A stretch of DNA of 20,030 nt from Gammaproteobacteria bacterium. GTDB lineage: Bacteria > Pseudomonadota > Gammaproteobacteria > Chromatiales > Chromatiaceae. Shown piece by piece: positions 16,270 to 20,030 of the stretch (positions are counted from its first letter, which is position 1; each line of letters opens with the position of its first letter). The DNA is taken from assembly GCA_015767355.1 (NCBI GenBank), contig JADWMH010000014.1, positions 1 to 20,030 on the forward strand, read 5' to 3'. The notes beneath the pieces are model-generated. The model was given only the letters and a program-made list of their open reading frames with translations, was not told the origin of the DNA and ran no database searches. Both the position numbers and the translations under genes were made by a program.

Positions 16270-17498
16270 GTTTACAAACGGATAAAAACCTTATTGTCGG
16301 ACTGGATATAGGGACATCCAAGATTGTCTGTCTTGTTGGTGAAGTACAGCAGGATGGCGAGATTGAAGTCATCAGCATTGGCACGCATCCCTCGACAGGT
16401 CTGAAAAAAGGCGTGGTCGTCGATATTAAAGCGACCGTGAGCTCAATACAGCGTGCAGTCGAAGAGGCGGAGCTCATGGCCGGATGCGAAATTCACTCGG
16501 TATTTGCCGGGATTGCAGGCAGCCACATCAATAGCCTCAATTCTCATGGCATCGTGGCAATCAAGGATGGCGAGGTGGCGCAGAGTGACGTCGACAGGGT
16601 GATCGATGCGGCGCAGGCTGTAGCGATTCCGGCCGACCGGAAAATCCTGCATATTCTGCCGCAGGAATTCATTATCGACGAGCAGGAGGGAATCCATCAA
16701 CCTGTGGGGATGTCCGGTGTACGTCTCGAAACGCGTGTGCATATCGTCACCGGGGCGGTCAGTGCGGCGCAGAACATTGACAAGTGCGTACGCCACTGTG
16801 GTCTGGAAGTCGGTGACCTGACCCTTGAGCAGCTTGCCTCAAGCTATGCCGTACTCTCGGATGACGAGAAGGAGCTGGGCGTCTGCCTGGTTGATATTGG
16901 CGGCGGCACCACGGATATCGCGGTCTTTACCGAGGGCTCGATTCGGCATACTGCAGTGATTCCTATTGCCGGTGACCAGGTGACAAATGACATTGCGGTC
17001 GCTCTGCGTACACCAACTGTGCATGCCGAGGAGATCAAAATTCGTTATGGCTGTGCATTGACACAGCTGGCGGCCACGGAAGAGACCATCAAGGTTGCCA
17101 GTATTGGCGACCGCCCGTCGAGAACTCTGTCGCGCCAGACACTGGCGGAGGTGATCGAGCCGCGTTACGAAGAGCTGCTGCAGCTGATTCATGCAGAGTT
17201 GAGACGCAGTGGTTTCGATCATTTGCTGGCCGGCGGCATAGTCATGACCGGCGGCAGTTCCAAAGTGGAAGGATTAATCGATCTGGCGGAAGAGGTGTTC
17301 CACATGCCTGTCAGGCTGGGGATTCCCCAGTTAGTCACTGGTATGGCCGAGGTCATCAATAACCCGATTCACGCAACCGGTGTGGGATTGCTGTTGTTTG
17401 GTCTTGAAAATGGCGCATCAAGTGAACGGAGTCGGGGTGGAGGAAGTTTTCGTGAAATCTGGGGCCGCATGAAGAGCTGGTTCCAGGGTAATTTTTGA
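16266..17498 (+). CDS. ftsA: Cell division protein FtsA
   Basis: FtsA is an actin-fold ATPase that anchors FtsZ filaments to the inner membrane and recruits later division proteins. The 410-residue product (E. coli 420) has the phosphate-1 motif GLDIGTSKI (12-20), the FtsA-specific 1C subdomain (about 80-165, with GIAGSHINSLNSHG), the phosphate-2 motif DIGGGTTD (210-217), the adenosine motif MTGGSSKVEG near residue 330, and a C-terminal amphipathic helix ending FREIWGRMKSWFQGNF as membrane-targeting sequence. The ATG overlaps the ftsQ stop as ATGA. It is the last gene of the tightly overlapped run; a structured 195-nt gap separates it from ftsZ. Confidence 0.98.
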   Translation: MSLQTDKNLIVGLDIGTSKIVCLVGEVQQDGEIEVISIGTHPSTGLKKGVVVDIKATVSSIQRAVEEAELMAGCEIHSVFAGIAGSHINSLNSHGIVAIKDGEVAQSDVDRVIDAAQAVAIPADRKILHILPQEFIIDEQEGIHQPVGMSGVRLETRVHIVTGAVSAAQNIDKCVRHCGLEVGDLTLEQLASSYAVLSDDEKELGVCLVDIGGGTTDIAVFTEGSIRHTAVIPIAGDQVTNDIAVALRTPTVHAEEIKIRYGCALTQLAATEETIKVASIGDRPSRTLSRQTLAEVIEPRYEELLQLIHAELRRSGFDHLLAGGIVMTGGSSKVEGLIDLAEEVFHMPVRLGIPQLVTGMAEVINNPIHATGVGLLLFGLENGASSERSRGGGSFREIWGRMKSWFQGNF

Positions 17499-17693
17499 TG
17501 AAGATTGGTGGATCAAAAGATAATGCATAAAAGCAGATTTGAATGACAAGATTTTTTCAATGGCCGGATGCCTACAGGGCCATTGGAAAATACCGGATGC
17601 GTAGTGAATCCGGTTGGGGATGGCAGGGAGTAACCTTCCTGTTTTGGAGGCAACACATAGATGATAATTTTAACTGGGTGCAGGAGATAACAA
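17499..17693 (+). promoter_or_regulatory. Structured ftsA-ftsZ intergenic leader
   Basis: This is the longest spacer within the cluster. It holds two perfect inverted repeats: CAATGGCC (17558-17565) with GGCCATTG (17578-17585), flanked by a T-run and an A-run that lengthen the stem apart from one bulged G, and ACCGGAT (17592-17598) with ATCCGGT (17608-17614). The direct repeat CCGGATGC occurs at 17564-17571 and 17593-17600. Neither hairpin is followed by a T-run on the + strand, so they are not intrinsic terminators. A GATAAT at 17663-17668 could be a -10 element, but I see no matching -35. The ftsZ ribosome-binding site AGGAG (17682-17686) is strong and lies outside the hairpins. A role in ftsZ mRNA processing or expression is inference. 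Confidence 0.5.
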
Positions 17694-18911
17694 ATGTTTG
17701 AAATAATCGATAACTATACACAAGAAGCAGTGATCAAAGTGATTGGCGTTGGCGGGGGAGGAGGTAACGCCGTCAGCCACATGTTGAGTGAAAATCTTGA
17801 TGGGGTTGATTTTATATGCGCAAACACCGATGTGCAGGCCCTCAACAGGAGCGGCGTTGCGGCATTATTGCCTATCGGTTCGAATCTGACCAAGGGGCTT
17901 GGCGCCGGAGCCAATCCGCAGGTTGGCCAACAGGCCGCACTGGAGGATCGTGATCATATTAAAGAGCAGCTGCAGGGCGCTGATATGGTTTTTATCACCG
18001 CTGGTATGGGCGGTGGAACAGGCACAGGCGCTGCCCCTGTCGTCGCCGAGATCTCAAAGGAGCTGGGGATTCTGACAGTGGCAGTGGTGACCAAGCCGTT
18101 TCGTTTTGAAGGTGGACGCCGCATGCAGGCAGCCGAGCTTGGAATCAAGTTGCTGCGTGAATCCGTTGATTCCCTGATTACCATTCCAAACGATAAGCTG
18201 GTTCCGGTGCTGGGGTCAAATATGACGCTACTGGATGCTTTTAAATCGGCAAATGATGTGTTGCTGAATGCAGTTCAGGGCATATCTGAACTGATCACCA
18301 AGCCTGGTCTGATCAATGTTGATTTTGCGGATGTGCGTACCGTGATGGCGGAGATGGGTCTTGCGATGATGGGCAGCGGTAGTGCAACAGGTGATGATCG
18401 CGCACGGGAAGCGGCCGAAACCGCACTACAAAGCCCGTTGCTGGAAGATGTCAACCTGACCGGCGCCAAGGGTATCCTTGTCAATATTACTGCCGGGATG
18501 GACATGTCGATCGGTGAATTTGACGAGGTTGGCACCACTGTCAGGGAGTATGCTGATGATGATGCGACAGTTGTTGTTGGCACCGTTATTGATCCGGATA
18601 TGCATGACGAGCTCAAAGTGACCGTAGTTGCGACCGGTATCGGCGGTGAACAGGAGCAGAAGCAGCCGAAGAGACCTGAAGTGCGTAAACCGGAGATGGA
18701 GGTTGTTAAGCAGGCGAAGGTGGTCGGCAGTGATGTCGTTAATCCGGTAGCTGATGCCAACGCACATGCTTCAACCAGCTATGGAGAGTTTGACAATCCG
18801 ACCGTCATCCGCAGAACTACCGCCAAGGTTGCTGCACAGGATGAACCTATGGCCAGTGGGGGGATGGATTACCTTGATATTCCGGCATTTTTACGTAAAC
18901 AGAATGATTAA
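17694..18911 (+). CDS. ftsZ: Cell division protein FtsZ
   Basis: FtsZ is the tubulin-like GTPase that forms the Z ring and guides septal wall synthesis. The 405-residue product (E. coli 383) has the N-terminal GVGGGGGNAVSHM (18-30), the tubulin signature GGGTGTG (106-112), and the T7 synergy loop NVDFADVR (208-215) with D210 and D213 matching the catalytic Asp209 and Asp212 of E. coli. A variable linker (about 320-390) is rich in K, E and V. The C-terminal peptide LDIPAFLRKQ (394-403) binds FtsA and ZipA. AGGAG 7 nt before the ATG gives a strong start, fitting the high FtsZ levels cells need. All functional motifs are intact. Confidence 0.99.
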   Translation: MFEIIDNYTQEAVIKVIGVGGGGGNAVSHMLSENLDGVDFICANTDVQALNRSGVAALLPIGSNLTKGLGAGANPQVGQQAALEDRDHIKEQLQGADMVFITAGMGGGTGTGAAPVVAEISKELGILTVAVVTKPFRFEGGRRMQAAELGIKLLRESVDSLITIPNDKLVPVLGSNMTLLDAFKSANDVLLNAVQGISELITKPGLINVDFADVRTVMAEMGLAMMGSGSATGDDRAREAAETALQSPLLEDVNLTGAKGILVNITAGMDMSIGEFDEVGTTVREYADDDATVVVGTVIDPDMHDELKVTVVATGIGGEQEQKQPKRPEVRKPEMEVVKQAKVVGSDVVNPVADANAHASTSYGEFDNPTVIRRTTAKVAAQDEPMASGGMDYLDIPAFLRKQND

Positions 18912-18954
18912 ATTGCGATAAATCTTGCAAATGTCATCATTTTATAGTTCAATA

Positions 18955-18970
18955 TTAGGGAATTCCCTAA
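18955..18970. promoter_or_regulatory. Perfect 16-bp palindrome upstream of lpxC
   Basis: TTAGGGAATTCCCTAA is a perfect 16-bp palindrome centred between 18962 and 18963, 83 nt before the lpxC start and 44 nt after the ftsZ stop. A zero-loop palindrome suits binding by a dimeric protein to DNA better than an RNA hairpin. I do not recognise it as the site of a specific regulator. I found no convincing -35/-10 pair next to it. TTGCAA (18925-18930) with CAATAT (18950-18955) has a poor 19-nt spacer. Confidence 0.5.
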
Positions 18971-18984
18971 CAAAGAGAGGTCTG

Positions 18985-19023
18985 TTGTCTAAAGGAGGGC
19001 TGGTTAGCACTGTATTTAGACGG
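18985..19023 (+). other. Inverted repeat in the lpxC leader
   Basis: GTCTAAA (18987-18993) pairs perfectly with TTTAGAC (19015-19021). Two U-G wobbles (18985-18986 with 19022-19023) extend the stem to 9 pairs. The 21-nt loop contains a Shine-Dalgarno-like GGAGG (18994-18998) not followed by any start codon at usable distance, and a small inner stem GCT/AGC (18999-19001 with 19006-19008). No T-run follows, so it is not an intrinsic terminator. It could be an mRNA leader structure ahead of lpxC, but function is unproven. Confidence 0.4.
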
Positions 19024-19053
19024 ACATAACCTCATATATTGAAGAGATTGCTG

Positions 19054-19968
19054 ATGATTAAACAGCGCACCCTCAAAAATAGCATCAAGGCGACCGGCGT
19101 TGGACTTCATACCGGAGACAAGGTGTTGTTGACTCTGCGCCCTGCAGCAGCGAATACAGGCATCGTATTTCGCCGCATAGATTTCGACGTACCTGTCGAG
19201 ATTGAAGCCAGGGCCGGAAATGTCGGAGATACCAGTCTCTCGACAACATTGGAAAAAGGTGATGTGCGGGTCTCCACTGTGGAGCACCTGCTGTCAGCCT
19301 TTGCCGGTCTCGGTGTCGATAATGCCTATGTGGATGTCAGCGCGCCTGAAGTGCCTATCATGGACGGCAGTGCTGCCCCATTTGTTTTTTTGATCCAGTC
19401 TGCCGGGATCGTCGAGCAGAATGTGGCGAAGCGCTTTGTGCGGATACTGAAGCCAATCGAGGTCAATGACGGTGATAAAAAAGCCGCGTTAACCCCTTTT
19501 GATGGCTTCAAAATGAGTTTTGGTATCGAGTTTGACCATCCGGCATTCATCGACCGCCCAAAAACAGCCGTCATCGATTTCTCCTCAACCTCTTTTGTGC
19601 GCGAAGTGAGTCGTGCGCGTACCTTTGGTTTCCTCAACGAGATCGAAATGCTGCGCGAAAACAATCTTGCACTGGGAGGAAGCCTGGACAATGCGGTTGT
19701 TGTCGATGACTATCGGGTCATGAATGAAGACGGGCTGCGTTATGATGATGAATTCGTCAAACACAAGATTCTGGATGCCGTTGGTGACCTCTACCTGCTC
19801 GGGCACAGCCTGATCGGCGCTTTTCACGGCTTCAAGTCAGGCCATGCTCTCAATAACCAGCTGCTGCATGCGTTGCTTGCAAATCAATCTGCGTGGGAAG
19901 AGGTTGTGTTTGACGAGCAGGATGGCGCTCCGATTTCCTACATTCAGGCGGCTAAAGTTACTGCTTGA
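19054..19968 (+). CDS. lpxC: UDP-3-O-acyl-N-acetylglucosamine deacetylase LpxC
   Basis: LpxC is the zinc-dependent cytoplasmic deacetylase that makes the committed step of lipid A synthesis. The 304-residue product (E. coli 305) has the E77-H78 pair in STVEHL, the second zinc-binding segment KHKILDAVGD with H237 and D241, and catalytic H264 in KSGHALNN; each is one less than the E. coli number. PIMDGSAAPF (101-110) and SRARTFGFL (186-194) are also typical. I chose the ATG at 19054 because MIKQRTLK matches the E. coli N-terminus and AAGAGA lies at 19042-19047. An in-frame TTG at 19039 would add five residues. Its last 11 nt overlap the end of the convergent minus-strand gene. Confidence 0.98.
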   Translation: MIKQRTLKNSIKATGVGLHTGDKVLLTLRPAAANTGIVFRRIDFDVPVEIEARAGNVGDTSLSTTLEKGDVRVSTVEHLLSAFAGLGVDNAYVDVSAPEVPIMDGSAAPFVFLIQSAGIVEQNVAKRFVRILKPIEVNDGDKKAALTPFDGFKMSFGIEFDHPAFIDRPKTAVIDFSSTSFVREVSRARTFGFLNEIEMLRENNLALGGSLDNAVVVDDYRVMNEDGLRYDDEFVKHKILDAVGDLYLLGHSLIGAFHGFKSGHALNNQLLHALLANQSAWEEVVFDEQDGAPISYIQAAKVTA

Positions 19969-20030
19969 TTGCCTTTGAGAGACGCAGCAAAACGGCTTTA
20001 AGATCTTCGTCAGCAGTGTATTCCGCTGCA
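19958..20030 (-). CDS. Probable DUF721/DciA-family protein, C-terminal end
   Basis: The reverse strand has an open frame from the window edge to a TAA at 19958-19960. It encodes 23 residues: AAEYTADEDLKAVLLRLSKA (first 20), then IKQ. The acidic DEDLK followed by LLRLSK resembles the C-terminus of DUF721 (DciA-like) proteins, which help load the replicative helicase in bacteria without DnaC. In Pseudomonas a DUF721 gene follows lpxC, which supports the call (family and synteny from memory). The fragment is too short for certainty. It converges on lpxC and overlaps its 3' end by 11 nt. Confidence 0.55.
   Translation of the reverse strand, partial: AAEYTADEDLKAVLLRLSKAIKQ

Noticed and set aside
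17558..17585. Intrinsic terminator between ftsA and ftsZ
   Set aside because: The hairpin is real but is preceded, not followed, by a T-run on the + strand. On the minus strand it is followed by an A-run. It does not have terminator form in either direction.
18912..19053. secM-like arrest peptide or another small gene between ftsZ and lpxC
   Set aside because: I checked the spacer for a short frame with a start codon after the GGAGG and found none. In E. coli secM lies after lpxC, not before it.
1..20030. A previously undescribed multi-gene system within the window
   Set aside because: Every complete gene is a recognised dcw or lipid A gene with intact motifs in the usual order. No insertion sequence, integrase or unknown gene interrupts the cluster.

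Overview
This window is a nearly complete dcw (division and cell wall) cluster on the + strand of a Gram-negative, meso-diaminopimelate-type bacterium, almost certainly a gammaproteobacterium. The evidence is the gene order, the close similarity of MraY, DdlB, FtsZ and LpxC to their Escherichia coli counterparts, the DNPR meso-DAP motif in MurE, lpxC directly after ftsZ, and rnpB immediately before mraZ (an arrangement I recall from Pseudomonas). Base composition looks to be in the mid-50s % G+C and even throughout, with no sign of recent transfer inside the cluster. I cannot name the species. A free-living or symbiotic sulfur-oxidising gammaproteobacterium is only a guess.

Layout. 1-389 is the C-terminal end of a HerA-like (DUF87-type) ATPase cut by the window edge. 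390-617 is intergenic and carries an inverted pair of 9-bp tandem repeats, then a plausible promoter ending at the 5' end of rnpB. 618-981 is RNase P RNA (class A). 982-1257 is intergenic and carries a strong sigma70-type promoter followed by TGGGG repeats that look like the MraZ operator. 1258-17498 holds mraZ-rsmH-ftsL-ftsI-murE-murF-mraY-murD-ftsW-murG-murC-murB-ddlB-ftsQ-ftsA. From rsmH to ftsA, twelve of thirteen junctions overlap by 1-7 nt (ATGA, GTGA, TGATG, TAATG); the exception is the 16-nt mraY-murD gap. This points to one long, translationally coupled transcript. 17499-17693 is a 195-nt structured ftsZ leader, followed by ftsZ. A 142-nt spacer with a perfect 16-bp palindrome and a second inverted repeat leads into lpxC. 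At the right edge the last codons of a convergent minus-strand gene, probably DUF721/DciA, overlap the 3' end of lpxC.

How the genes work together. MurB and MurC-F build UDP-MurNAc-pentapeptide, with DdlB supplying D-Ala-D-Ala. MraY and MurG convert it to lipid I and lipid II. FtsW polymerises lipid II and FtsI cross-links the glycan at the septum. FtsQ and FtsL form the regulatory part of the divisome, and FtsA tethers FtsZ to the membrane. LpxC commits UDP-acyl-GlcNAc to lipid A. MraZ probably regulates the operon, and RsmH methylates 16S rRNA.

The genes are ordinary housekeeping genes with intact catalytic motifs. I do not see a new multi-gene system. The points worth a second look are non-coding: the repeat pair before rnpB, the off-register MraZ repeats, the hairpins in the ftsZ leader, and the palindrome and hairpin before lpxC. 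The HerA-like ATPase at the left edge is the only accessory-looking gene, and its partners lie outside the window.
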